From: Leucobacter zeae
GTDB taxonomy: Bacteria > Actinomycetota > Actinomycetes > Actinomycetales > Microbacteriaceae
Direction of reading: 5' to 3'
DNA length: 64,000 nucleotides
Assembly (NCBI RefSeq): GCF_016758175.1
Contig: NZ_QYAB01000001.1
Span: 735,256-799,255 of the forward strand
Shown: positions 52,629-60,976 of the stretch, piece by piece
Position numbering within the stretch: the first letter of the stretch is position 1
Layout: each line of letters begins with the position of its first letter
The notes under the pieces: model-generated
Seen by the model: the letters and a program-made list of their open reading frames with translations, nothing else
Database searches by the model: none
What the model was told of the DNA's origin: nothing
Made by a program: the position numbers and the translations under genes

Positions 52629-53534
52629 TCAGCGGCGCTTCGCGCGGCGGCGGGCGGCCTTCTCGCGCTCCGCCTTCTCACGGGCGGCGGCGAGCTGGGC
52701 GCCGCGCGAGTTGGGCTTGAGCTGCGGCTTCTTGGCGGCGGGCTGCTGGGCTCGGGCCGGCTTCGCCTGCGCGGGGGCCGCGGCGGGAGCCTCCGCAGCC
52801 GGCCGCGAGCTGCGCGCGGTGCGACCGCGGAGGATGCCCGCGAGCTGCTGCACGTCCGGGGCGTCGCGGTCGACCGCCCAGCTCGCCCACACGGTGGTGC
52901 CCGGCAGCGGCTCGCCGAGCAGCGGGATCACCGCATGCTCCCGCTTGCGCGCCAGGTGCCGGGCGAGCGGACGGGGGAGCAGGATCCCGCCGGCCCCGGT
53001 CGCCACGAGGTCGAGGGCGGCGTACGCGTCCGCGGGCCGCCACGACGGGTCGTCCCAGGGAGCGGCGGCGGGCCAGTCCGGTGCGTGATCGGGGTGGTCG
53101 AGCAGGCGGACGAGCGCGAGGTCGGAGATCTCGACCCCATCGGACTCGGCGAGCTCGTGGTCGATCGGCACGACGAGGGCGATCGCCTCGGTGTAGAGAC
53201 GGATCGCGTGCCGGGACTTCGCGTCGCCGGAACTGCCGTCCGGGCGCTCCCCGGGGTGCGCGCGCTCGAGCATGACGTCGACTTCGGAGCGCGCCCCCGA
53301 CCCGCGCCGCCCCGCCGCCGGGCCGCGGCCGAAGGCGACCTCGATCGGGTGCAGCTCGAGCGGTCGGCCGACGGCCTCGAGCCAGCGCCGCTCCCATTTG
53401 CTCGGGGCGATGCCGCGCGCGAAGCCGAGACGCATCGGCGGCGCGACGGACGTCTCCTCCGAGCCGGCGACCGCGCTCGCCGCGGGCGCAGCGCTGCTGT
53501 CGACGGGTGACTCGGCGCCAGATTCGTGCGTCAC
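52629..53534 (-). CDS. LysR-type substrate-binding domain protein without helix-turn-helix
   Basis: A 301-residue protein with a LysR-like effector domain (about 38-230; RLGFARGIAPSKWERRW at the start, then ALVRLLDHPDHAPDW and AGGILLPRPLARHLARK) but no N-terminal winged helix. Instead a low-complexity Ala/Pro/Lys tail ends in a very basic stretch (AAREKAEREKAARRRAKRR). The GTG start overlaps the stop of the alkyltransferase-like gene (GTGA). How it acts is unknown: it may bind DNA through the tail or serve as a co-sensor. Similar proteins occur in Microbacteriaceae, as I recall. Confidence 0.82.
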   Translation of the reverse strand: MTHESGAESPVDSSAAPAASAVAGSEETSVAPPMRLGFARGIAPSKWERRWLEAVGRPLELHPIEVAFGRGPAAGRRGSGARSEVDVMLERAHPGERPDGSSGDAKSRHAIRLYTEAIALVVPIDHELAESDGVEISDLALVRLLDHPDHAPDWPAAAPWDDPSWRPADAYAALDLVATGAGGILLPRPLARHLARKREHAVIPLLGEPLPGTTVWASWAVDRDAPDVQQLAGILRGRTARSSRPAAEAPAAAPAQAKPARAQQPAAKKPQLKPNSRGAQLAAAREKAEREKAARRRAKRR

Positions 53535-53947
53535 AGGGCGACCTCCGCGTAGATCTCGTGGGTGTAGGGCAGGCGGGCGGACGACAGTGCGATGCGGTAC
53601 TCGTGCGGGCGGAGCTCCGGTGCGGCGGCGCTCGCAGGGTCGCGCTGCGCGTGCTGGTCGGCGCGGTCGCGCTGCGCGCGCCCGTCCGCGGGCATCGCGC
53701 GCAGCGGCGTGCCCTCGTCGAGGTAGTGGGGGAGCGCCTCGCGCGAGTGGCCCTGCGGCGGCAGCCCGCTCGACGGGACGACCCGCCACCACGGCACGGA
53801 ATGGCCGAAGAGGGCGAGCACCCGGCCCACGGCGCGCGGGGCGGAGGAGCCGAGCGCGGTCGCGATGTCGCCGTAGGTCATGACCCGTCCCGCCGGAATG
53901 CGGCGGACGACCGCGAGCACCTGCTCAGCGAACTCGTCCGACACCAT
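53531..53947 (-). CDS. Alkyltransferase-like (ATL/MGMT-fold) protein with Trp for Cys
   Basis: A 138-residue protein with the DNA-binding domain of O6-alkylguanine-DNA alkyltransferase: VRRIPAGRVMTYGDIATALG (about 14-33), APRAVGRVLA with the arginine finger, and active-site strand PWWRVV at about 52-57. Active repair enzymes have PCHRV here, so the cysteine is replaced by tryptophan and the protein should bind but not repair alkylated bases, flagging them for nucleotide excision repair. The C-terminal tail is Arg/Gln/His-rich. TATGCT stands 6 nt before the ATG. Confidence 0.88.
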   Translation of the reverse strand: MVSDEFAEQVLAVVRRIPAGRVMTYGDIATALGSSAPRAVGRVLALFGHSVPWWRVVPSSGLPPQGHSREALPHYLDEGTPLRAMPADGRAQRDRADQHAQRDPASAAAPELRPHEYRIALSSARLPYTHEIYAEVAL

Positions 53948-54044
53948 GCATCCAGCATATGCCCGCGGGTCGTTTCGGTCTTCGCTACGAGAAGCGCGCG
54001 ATCCGGTCGTCGCGATGGACGAAGCCGGGTCGGCGCGCCGTCCC

Positions 54045-54050
54045 TATACT
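54045..54050 (+). promoter_or_regulatory. -10 box upstream of serine hydrolase gene
   Basis: TATACT in an otherwise G+C-rich gap of 210 bp. A start near 54057 would give a 100-nt leader before the AGGAGG and ATG at 54158. No good -35 box is seen. Confidence 0.4.
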
Positions 54051-54157
54051 CGTGCGAGTCGGCGCCGCGCCGGTCCGCCCGCTCGCGCGGTGCAGGGTCG
54101 GCGTGCGCAGCCCGGACCCCGCGCGTCGCGGGCGGCAGATCGCACGAGGAGGAATGG

Positions 54158-55645
54158 ATGTCGTCGGAGGAGCGGACCGGATCCGTCGAGGGAGTGCGCG
54201 GCTGGCTCGCCGAGCGCCTCCCGTCGCTGCTCGAGGAGCACGGCGTGCCGGGCGCCTCCGTCGCGATCCTGGCCGGGGATCGGGTGGTCGAGGCGGCCGC
54301 CGGCGTCCTGAACCTCGACACGGGGGTCGAGGCCACCACCGACGCCGTGTTCCAGATCGGCTCGGTGACCAAGGTCTTCACGGCCACGCTGATCATGCAA
54401 CTCGTCGACGAGGGGCGGCTCTCGCTCGACGATCCCGTGCGGCGGGTGCTCCCGGGATTCCGCCTGGCCGACGGCGCCGCCGCCGAGCGGATCACGATCC
54501 GGCAGCTGCTGAGCCACACCTCGGGCTTCGAGGGCGACATCTTCACCGATACGGGCGACGGCGCGGAGTGCCTCGAGCGCTACGTCGAGCGGCTCGCGGA
54601 CGCGCCGCAGCTGTTCCCGCCCGGCGAGCTCTTCAGCTACAACAACGCCGGATTCTGCGTGCTCGGCAGGATCGTGGAGGTGCTGCGGGGCGAGCCGTTC
54701 GACGTCTCGATGCGCCGCAGGCTGCTCGACCCCCTCGGCCTGACGCGCGCGTCGCAGACCGCCGCCGAGGCGGTCCTCCAGCGCGCAGCCGTCGGACATG
54801 TCCCGGCGCCGCGCCCGGAGGCGGGTGCCCCTCCGCGGGAGTCCACGGGCGGCCCGTCGCCGGCGCTCGCGGTGACGCCGGTCTGGGCCATGGCCCGATC
54901 CAATGCCCCGGCCGGGTCGATGCTCGCGATGCGCGCGGTCGACCTCGTGGCCTTCGCGCGGATGCACCTCGCCGGCGGGCGGTCGGGCGACGGCTCGGTC
55001 GTGCTCTCGGAGGCCGCCGTCGACGAGATGCGGCGCCCCCAGATCGGGCTGCCGGACATCGGATGGGGCACGGCGTGGGGCCTCGGGTGGGAGCTGACGC
55101 GCGCGCCGCGCGGTGCTGAGGCCGGGCCGGACGGGGCGGAGCCCCCCGCCGTCCCCGACCTCATCGGCCACGACGGGAACACCATCGGGCAGTCGGCCAT
55201 CCTGCGGGTCGTGCCGGAGCGCGGCCTCGCCCTCGCGGTGCTCACCAACGCCGGTGCCGCCGGTCCCCTGTGCGCGGAGGTCGCCGGGCGGATCCTGTCG
55301 GAGTTCGCCGGGATCGTGCCGGCGGAGGCGCCGCGCCCCGGGACGGAGCCGGAGGTGGATCGCCCCGAGCGGTACGCGGGCCGGTACGGGTCGAGCACCG
55401 TCGAGTTCGACGTGCGGGTCGCGGGAGACGGATCGCTGCACCTGCGGCGCTCGCCCCTCGGCGAGCTCGCGGACCTCGGCGAGCCGGTGTTCGAGAGCCG
55501 GCTGGTCCCGTGGCGCGGCGAGGCGCTGATCCCGGTGGAACCCGAGGACGGCGCGCATCGACCGCTCGCGTTCGTCGGAGTCGACGGTGCCGGTGCGTTC
55601 CGGTACCTGCACTCGGGCCGGGCGGATCGACGGGTCGGCGCATGA
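54158..55645 (+). CDS. Serine hydrolase of the beta-lactamase (class C-like) family
   Basis: A 495-residue penicillin-binding-protein-fold hydrolase. The SxxK motif is SVTK (about 68-71), the YxN motif YNN near 163, and the third KTG-like box is replaced by HDGNT near 340 as in many esterase/D-aminopeptidase relatives. No signal peptide is evident, so it may be cytosolic. ATG 54158 follows AGGAGG by 5 nt. It overlaps the dipeptidase gene (ATGA) and is the first of a likely peptide-use operon; true substrate unknown. Confidence 0.9.
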   Translation: MSSEERTGSVEGVRGWLAERLPSLLEEHGVPGASVAILAGDRVVEAAAGVLNLDTGVEATTDAVFQIGSVTKVFTATLIMQLVDEGRLSLDDPVRRVLPGFRLADGAAAERITIRQLLSHTSGFEGDIFTDTGDGAECLERYVERLADAPQLFPPGELFSYNNAGFCVLGRIVEVLRGEPFDVSMRRRLLDPLGLTRASQTAAEAVLQRAAVGHVPAPRPEAGAPPRESTGGPSPALAVTPVWAMARSNAPAGSMLAMRAVDLVAFARMHLAGGRSGDGSVVLSEAAVDEMRRPQIGLPDIGWGTAWGLGWELTRAPRGAEAGPDGAEPPAVPDLIGHDGNTIGQSAILRVVPERGLALAVLTNAGAAGPLCAEVAGRILSEFAGIVPAEAPRPGTEPEVDRPERYAGRYGSSTVEFDVRVAGDGSLHLRRSPLGELADLGEPVFESRLVPWRGEALIPVEPEDGAHRPLAFVGVDGAGAFRYLHSGRADRRVGA

Positions 55646-56781
55646 GCGCCGCCGACGCGCTGCACGAGCGGGCGCTCGACGGCCGTGTTCTGCACGAGCG
55701 GGCGCTCGACTCCCGCCTGCTGCACGAGCGGGCGCTCGTCGGCCGTGTTCTGCACGAGCGGGCGCTCGTCGCCGACGCCCACAACGACCTGCTCTGCTCC
55801 GTCGCATCGCGCGAACCGGCGCAGTGGGGCGCGTACTTCCGCGAGCGGTGGCTGCCCCAGCTGCGCGCGGGCGGCGTGGATCTGCAGGTGCTGCCGGTGT
55901 TCATCGACGACCCCTATCGGCCGGAGGGGGCGCTCCGGCGCACGCTGCGGATGATCGAGGCCGCGCACCGCATCGCGCGCGAGAATGCGGAGGCCGTGCG
56001 ACTGTGCCTCGACGGCGCCGACGTCGACCGGACCGTCGGCGATGGCCGCATCGCCCTCGTGCTGGCGCTGGAGGGCATGCCGGGGATCGGCTCCGAGCTC
56101 GAGCTGCTCGAGACCCTGCATCGCCTCGGAGTGCGGGTCGCCTCGATGACGCACGTCGGCCGCGGCGCGCTCGCCGACGGCAGCGGCGAGGACGCGGCCG
56201 GCAGCCGCCTGACGCGCGCCGGGGTCGCCGCCGTGGCCGAGATGGAGCGGATGGGCATGCTGCTGGACGTCAGCCATCTCGGACGAGGCGGCGTCGATCA
56301 GGTGCTCGAACTCGCCGCGCGCCCCGTGATCGCGACCCATTCGTCGGCACGGGCGCTCCTCGACCATCACCGCAACCTCTCGGACGCGCAGCTCGCGGGC
56401 GTGGCCGCGACCGGCGGAGTCGTCTGCGTGAACTTCTACGCGCCCTTCCTCGACCCGGGCGAGCCCTCGCTCGACCGGCTGGTCGATCACATCGAGCACA
56501 TCGCCGGGGTGGTGGGCGTCGAGCGCGTGGGCCTCGGCCCCGACTTCGTGCGCGAGGTGCTCGAGGACACGACGCCGCCCTGCTGCGACCGGCAGGCGCC
56601 CGCCGACTTCGTCGCGGGGGAGTACCTCCCCGGGCTCGAGGGCCCGGAGGGCCTGCCGCTCGTCACCTCGGCGCTGCTGCGGCGCGGATGGGCGGAGCGG
56701 GACGTGCTCGGCGTGCTGGGCGGGAACGTCGCCCGGCTGTTCCGCGCCGAGCTCGGGCGTCCCGGGACGGCGACGTGCTGA
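55642..56781 (+). CDS. M19 membrane-dipeptidase-like peptidase with N-terminal repeat
   Basis: A 379-residue member of the M19 (renal dipeptidase) family, cleaving dipeptides including those with D-amino acids. Metal ligands: ADAHNDLL (about 44-51), glutamate in ALEGMPG (about 140), DVSHLG and THSSARAL histidines, and GLGPDF near the end (usual form is GSDFDG-like). The first 40 residues are four repeats of LHERALxxRxx-type, encoded by a 30-bp repeat. No signal peptide. It is coupled to the serine hydrolase gene and 163 bp before the Dpp-type transporter. Confidence 0.9.
   Translation: MSAADALHERALDGRVLHERALDSRLLHERALVGRVLHERALVADAHNDLLCSVASREPAQWGAYFRERWLPQLRAGGVDLQVLPVFIDDPYRPEGALRRTLRMIEAAHRIARENAEAVRLCLDGADVDRTVGDGRIALVLALEGMPGIGSELELLETLHRLGVRVASMTHVGRGALADGSGEDAAGSRLTRAGVAAVAEMERMGMLLDVSHLGRGGVDQVLELAARPVIATHSSARALLDHHRNLSDAQLAGVAATGGVVCVNFYAPFLDPGEPSLDRLVDHIEHIAGVVGVERVGLGPDFVREVLEDTTPPCCDRQAPADFVAGEYLPGLEGPEGLPLVTSALLRRGWAERDVLGVLGGNVARLFRAELGRPGTATC
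55660..55779 (+). repeat. Four in-frame 30-bp tandem repeats
   Basis: Exact starts at 55660, 55690, 55720 and 55750. Each copy begins CTGCACGAGCGGGCGCTCG and differs only in the last third. It codes for the N-terminal extension of the dipeptidase; copies 1 and 3 share the ending GGCCGTGTT. Confidence 0.95.
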
Positions 56782-56839
56782 CGACCGTCCCGGGGTTGGT
56801 CGGCGCCGATTCGTGCCGCCTGACGAACATCGGTGACCC

Positions 56840-56861
56840 GGTTCGAACGTTCCGACGAACC
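56840..56861. promoter_or_regulatory. Inverted repeat in the gap before the Dpp-type operon
   Basis: GGTTCG (56840-56845) and CGAACC (56856-56861) are inverted with 10 bp between, in a 163-bp gap; a possible regulator site or small hairpin. Nothing else was seen in the gap. Confidence 0.3.
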
Positions 56862-56944
56862 GCGGGGCTCATCGCTCGCCGAAACTCGATGCACAGGAAC
56901 CACCACCGAGCCGCAGGGCTCACGACGGCGCAAGGGAGCGCGGC

Positions 56945-59008
56945 ATGCTGACCATTCAGGATCTCTCGATCGAGATCCGTCGCGGCGACCGGACCGTGCG
57001 GCCCGTCACGGGCGTGAGCCTCGAGGTCGCCCGCGGGGAGACCCTCGGCATCGTCGGAGAGACCGGATCCGGGAAGTCCATGACGGGACTCGCGGTGATG
57101 GGCATGCTCCCCGCGGGCGGGCGCATCGTCGGCGGTTCGATCCGTTTCGACGGACGCGAACTCACGGAGCTCGGCTCCGCCGAGTACCGCGCGCTGCGGG
57201 GCAACGACATCTCGATGGTGTTCCAGGACTCGATGACGGCGCTCAACCCGACGCGCCGCATCGGCGAGCAGGTCGCCGAGCCCCTGCAACTGCACCGAGG
57301 GGCCTCGAAACGGCAGGCGCTCGCGGCGGCGCAGGAGATGCTGGCCCTCGTGGGCATTCCCCGACCGGGGGAGCGCATGCGCGACTATCCGCACCAGCTC
57401 TCCGGGGGCATGCGGCAGCGCGTCATGATCGCCATGGCGCTCATGTGCGAGCCCCGGGTGGTGATCGCCGACGAGCCGACGACGGCCCTCGACGTCACGA
57501 TCCAGGCCGAGATCCTTGAACTGCTCGACGGGCTCAAGACCGAGCTCGGCATGTCGATGATCCTCGTCACCCACGACATGGGCGTCGTCGCGCGCTACGC
57601 GGACCGCGTCGGGGTCATGTACGCGGGCCGCCTCGTCGAGACCGGCCCGACCGCGACCCTCTTCGGCGATACCCGCCACCAGTACACGCGCGCGCTGCTC
57701 TCCTCGATCCCCTCGCTCGAGCAGGATCGCGCGGAGGAACTCTTCAGCATCCCCGGTTCGCCGCCCGACCCCGCCGAGCAGCAGCCGGGCTGCCGCTTCG
57801 CACCGCGCTGCGCCGCCGCGACGGCGGCCTGCGCCGCCGAGTTCCCGCCCGTGGCGCCTGCGGCGGATCCGGGGCACTCCTTCGCGTGCTGGAACCCGGT
57901 GGCCGGCCCGGCCCTCGCGGTGCGGTCGCAGCGCTTCGCAGCGCCTGCTGCGCCTCCGGCTGACGCGGCGCCGAGGCTGCGGGTCACGGACCTGGTGCGC
58001 GAGCATCCGGTCTCGGGATGGGCCGGCCGCGGGAGAACGGTCAAGGCGGTATCGGGGGTGAGCTTCGAGGTCGCCGCGGGGGAGACCTTCGGCCTCGTCG
58101 GCGAATCGGGGTGCGGCAAGTCGTCGCTGGGACGCATGCTCGTCGCGCTCGACACCCCGACCTCCGGCACGGTCGCCCTCGACGGCGAGACCGTCTCGGG
58201 GCTGCGGCCGCGCGACCTCGCCGCGAAGCGCACGCAGCTGCAGATGATGTTCCAGGACTCGAACGCGTCGCTCGATCCGAAGATGAAGATCGGGGCGATC
58301 CTGCGCGAACCGTTCGCGATCCAGGGCATCGGCACGCAGGCCGAGCGCACGGGCCGGGCGACCGCCCTGCTCGACGACGTTGGCCTCGGGCCCGCGATCC
58401 TCGAGCGCTACCCCTACGAGCTCTCGGGCGGACAGCGTCAGCGCATCGGCCTCGCCCGCGCCCTCGCTCTGGAACCCCGAATGCTGGTCGCGGACGAGCC
58501 CGTGAGCGCGCTCGACGTGTCGATCCGATCGCAGGTGCTGAACCTGATGCGGCGGCTCCAGGCGGAGCGCGGGCTGTCGAGCGTCGTCATCTCGCACGAC
58601 CTCTCGGTCGTCAGGTACCTCTCCGATCGCGTCGGGGTGATGTACCTCGGCAAGCTCGTGGAGGTCGGCACGACCGAGGAGGTGTACCGCGCACCGGCGC
58701 ACCCGTACACCGCCGGGTTGCTGGCGGCCGTGCCCGTCGCCGACCCCGATGCCGCGAGCCTGCCTGCTCCCGAGCGGGTGCGCGGCGAACTGCCGAGCCC
58801 GCTCGATCCGCCGAGCGGCTGCCGGTTCCGCACCCGCTGCCCCCTCGCCACGGAGCGCTGCGCGACCGAGGAGCCCGCGCTCGACCCGGTCGCCGCGACG
58901 TCGGGCGCGGACGGCGGTGCCCACCGCGTCGCCTGCCACTACCCGCTGCAGCGCACCGAGTACATCAGGACGCGGGCCGCGGCCCGCACGGAGGTGAGCG
59001 GCGCATGA
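56945..59008 (+). CDS. Fused peptide ABC transporter ATPase (DppD-DppF type)
   Basis: A 687-residue protein with two ATPase domains in one chain. Domain 1: Walker A GETGSGKS (about 39-46), signature LSGGMRQRV (about 153), Walker [10 protein letters not shown], and the oligopeptide C-terminal cysteine motif [12 protein letters not shown] near 282. Domain 2: Walker [10 protein letters not shown] (about 386), signature LSGGQRQRI, Walker [10 protein letters not shown], cysteine motif [12 protein letters not shown] near 620. The two cysteine motifs suit a Fe-S or structural role known in this family. ATG follows AAGGGAG; its end overlaps the first permease (ATGA). Confidence 0.95.
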   Translation: MLTIQDLSIEIRRGDRTVRPVTGVSLEVARGETLGIVGETGSGKSMTGLAVMGMLPAGGRIVGGSIRFDGRELTELGSAEYRALRGNDISMVFQDSMTALNPTRRIGEQVAEPLQLHRGASKRQALAAAQEMLALVGIPRPGERMRDYPHQLSGGMRQRVMIAMALMCEPRVVIADEPTTALDVTIQAEILELLDGLKTELGMSMILVTHDMGVVARYADRVGVMYAGRLVETGPTATLFGDTRHQYTRALLSSIPSLEQDRAEELFSIPGSPPDPAEQQPGCRFAPRCAAATAACAAEFPPVAPAADPGHSFACWNPVAGPALAVRSQRFAAPAAPPADAAPRLRVTDLVREHPVSGWAGRGRTVKAVSGVSFEVAAGETFGLVGESGCGKSSLGRMLVALDTPTSGTVALDGETVSGLRPRDLAAKRTQLQMMFQDSNASLDPKMKIGAILREPFAIQGIGTQAERTGRATALLDDVGLGPAILERYPYELSGGQRQRIGLARALALEPRMLVADEPVSALDVSIRSQVLNLMRRLQAERGLSSVVISHDLSVVRYLSDRVGVMYLGKLVEVGTTEEVYRAPAHPYTAGLLAAVPVADPDAASLPAPERVRGELPSPLDPPSGCRFRTRCPLATERCATEEPALDPVAATSGADGGAHRVACHYPLQRTEYIRTRAAARTEVSGA

Positions 59009-59955
59009 CCGTGTACGTGCTCAAACGACTGGGCGTCTCCCTGCTCGTGCTGCTCGGGCTCTCGTTCATCGTGTTCATGATGCTGCACCTCATCTCGGAG
59101 AGCCCGGCGAGGGCCGTGCTCGGGCACCAGGCGTCGCCCGAGGCGATCGAGGCGTTCAACGCCGAGAACGGGTACGACCGCCCGGTGATCGTGCAGTACT
59201 TCGGCTACCTGGGCGACCTGATCGTGGGAGACCTCGGCCGCTCGTACAAGCTCAACGAGGACGTGTCGACGCTGCTGTGGCAGAACGCCGGGCGCAGCGC
59301 CGTGCTCTCGCTCGCGGGCCTCGTGCTCGCCGTGGTCATCGCGATCCCGCTCGGCATCGCGCAGGCCGTCCGCAAGAACTCGATCTTCGACCGGACCGTC
59401 TCGACGATCTCCTACATCCTGTACGCGATGCCGTCCTTCCTCATCGCGCTGCTGCTCATCGCGGCCTTCAGTCAGGCGATCCCGCTCTTCCCGGCCGAGG
59501 CCTCGCAGTCGGCGTCGCCGTGGGCGATCTTCACCGACCCCCGCGCCATGGCGCTCCCGCTCATCACGCTCGCCGTCGCGAACGTCGTCGTGTTCTCGCA
59601 GTACCAGCGGTCATCAGCGCTGGAGCAGCTCGGCCAGGACTACATCAAGGTCGCCAGGGCGAAGGGAATGAGCGAGCGCATGGTGCTCACCAGGCATCTG
59701 GTGCGCAACGCCTGCCTGCCGCTCATCACGCTCGTCGGGCTGCAGATCCCGATCCTGCTGGCGGGCAACCTGATCGTCGAGTCCGTCTTCAACTACCCCG
59801 GACTCGGGCTCCTCTTCCTCAACAGCCTGCACCGCGAGGACTACCCGGTGCTGCTGGCGTACACCCTCCTCGGCGGCGCCCTCACGGTCGCCGGGAACTT
59901 CTTCGCCGACCTCGTGGTCGCGCGAGCCGACCGACGGATCGAGCTGAAGAAATGA
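59005..59955 (+). CDS. Peptide ABC transporter permease (DppB-type)
   Basis: A 316-residue permease of the dipeptide/oligopeptide importer: N-terminal YVLKRLGVSLLVLLGLSFIVF, the ENGYDRPVIVQYFGYLGDL segment, and the loop YIKVARAKGMSERMVLTRHL near residue 213. It overlaps the ATPase gene and the next permease by 4 bp on each side. Confidence 0.95.
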   Translation: MTVYVLKRLGVSLLVLLGLSFIVFMMLHLISESPARAVLGHQASPEAIEAFNAENGYDRPVIVQYFGYLGDLIVGDLGRSYKLNEDVSTLLWQNAGRSAVLSLAGLVLAVVIAIPLGIAQAVRKNSIFDRTVSTISYILYAMPSFLIALLLIAAFSQAIPLFPAEASQSASPWAIFTDPRAMALPLITLAVANVVVFSQYQRSSALEQLGQDYIKVARAKGMSERMVLTRHLVRNACLPLITLVGLQIPILLAGNLIVESVFNYPGLGLLFLNSLHREDYPVLLAYTLLGGALTVAGNFFADLVVARADRRIELKK

Positions 59956-60893
59956 CCGCATCGCAGCCGTACGCCTCGCAGCAGGCCGAGCCCCAGCCGC
60001 CGGTCTCGGCGCCCGAGCCCGACCCGACGAGCCTCATCGCCGTCACCCGGCAGCCGCGCTCCTTCCGCGCCGTGCTCCGCACGCTCGCGCACAACAGGCT
60101 CGGGCTCACGGGCGGCATCATGCTCGCCGCGCTCTTCCTCTTCTGCTTCATCGGACCGCTCGTCTACCCGACGAACCAGACCGAGGTGGACGTGCTCAAC
60201 GCCGCGCTGCCGCCGGGGGAGGGGTACCCGCTCGGCACCGACTCCAACGGCTTCGACGTGCTCGGGCGCATCATGCTCGGCGGCCAGGTCTCGCTGCAGA
60301 TCGGGCTGCTCGCCGCCGTGATCGCGACCGTGTTCGGCACGATCTACGGAGCGGTCGCCGGGCTCATCGGCGGGGCCGTCGACGGCTTCATGATGCGCAT
60401 CGTCGACGTGCTGCTCGCCATCCCGTTCATGTTCTTCGTGCTGATCCTGTCGGCCAAGTTCACGGCCACCCCGGTCTCGCTGGCGCTCGTGATCGGCGGC
60501 TTCTCGTGGCTCGTCGTCGCCCGGTTGATCCGCAGCGAGGTCCTCTCCCTCCGCGTCCGCGAGTTCGTGCTCGCGGCTCGGCTGATGGGGGCCGGGAACC
60601 GCCGCATCGTCCTCACGCACCTGATCCCGAACACCATCGGGGTGATCATCGTGAACATCACGCTCCAGGTCGCCGACGCCATCGTCGTCATGGCGGCGCT
60701 CGGGTTCCTCGGCTTCGGCCTGAGCTACCCCGTGACCGACTGGGGCAGCCAGCTGTCGGCAGGCGTGAGCTTCATCGCGTCCGACTACTGGTGGCTGATC
60801 TACCCGGTCGGCGGGTGCATCGTGCTCACGATCCTCTCGCTCAACCTGCTCGGCGACGCCCTCCGCGACGCCATCGACCGCCGCTCGGAGTAG
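59952..60893 (+). CDS. Peptide ABC transporter permease (DppC-type)
   Basis: A 313-residue permease of the same importer. A Pro/Gln-rich cytosolic N-terminus precedes helices; the typical YPLGTDSNGFDVLGRIMLGG (about 94-113) and the loop FVLAARLMGAGNRRIVLTHL (about 206-225) mark the DppC family. The start overlaps the previous gene; the binding-protein gene follows 83 bp later. Confidence 0.95.
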   Translation: MTASQPYASQQAEPQPPVSAPEPDPTSLIAVTRQPRSFRAVLRTLAHNRLGLTGGIMLAALFLFCFIGPLVYPTNQTEVDVLNAALPPGEGYPLGTDSNGFDVLGRIMLGGQVSLQIGLLAAVIATVFGTIYGAVAGLIGGAVDGFMMRIVDVLLAIPFMFFVLILSAKFTATPVSLALVIGGFSWLVVARLIRSEVLSLRVREFVLAARLMGAGNRRIVLTHLIPNTIGVIIVNITLQVADAIVVMAALGFLGFGLSYPVTDWGSQLSAGVSFIASDYWWLIYPVGGCIVLTILSLNLLGDALRDAIDRRSE

Positions 60894-60976
60894 CGGCGTC
60901 CGGCGCCGGACACGACGGCGATCCCGATCCTCGTTTCCCGACACCCATCGACACCACTCGAACCCAAGGAGTTCCC

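Noticed and set aside
55660-55779. CRISPR-like 30-bp repeats
   Set aside because: No spacers between copies; they are in frame within a coding region.
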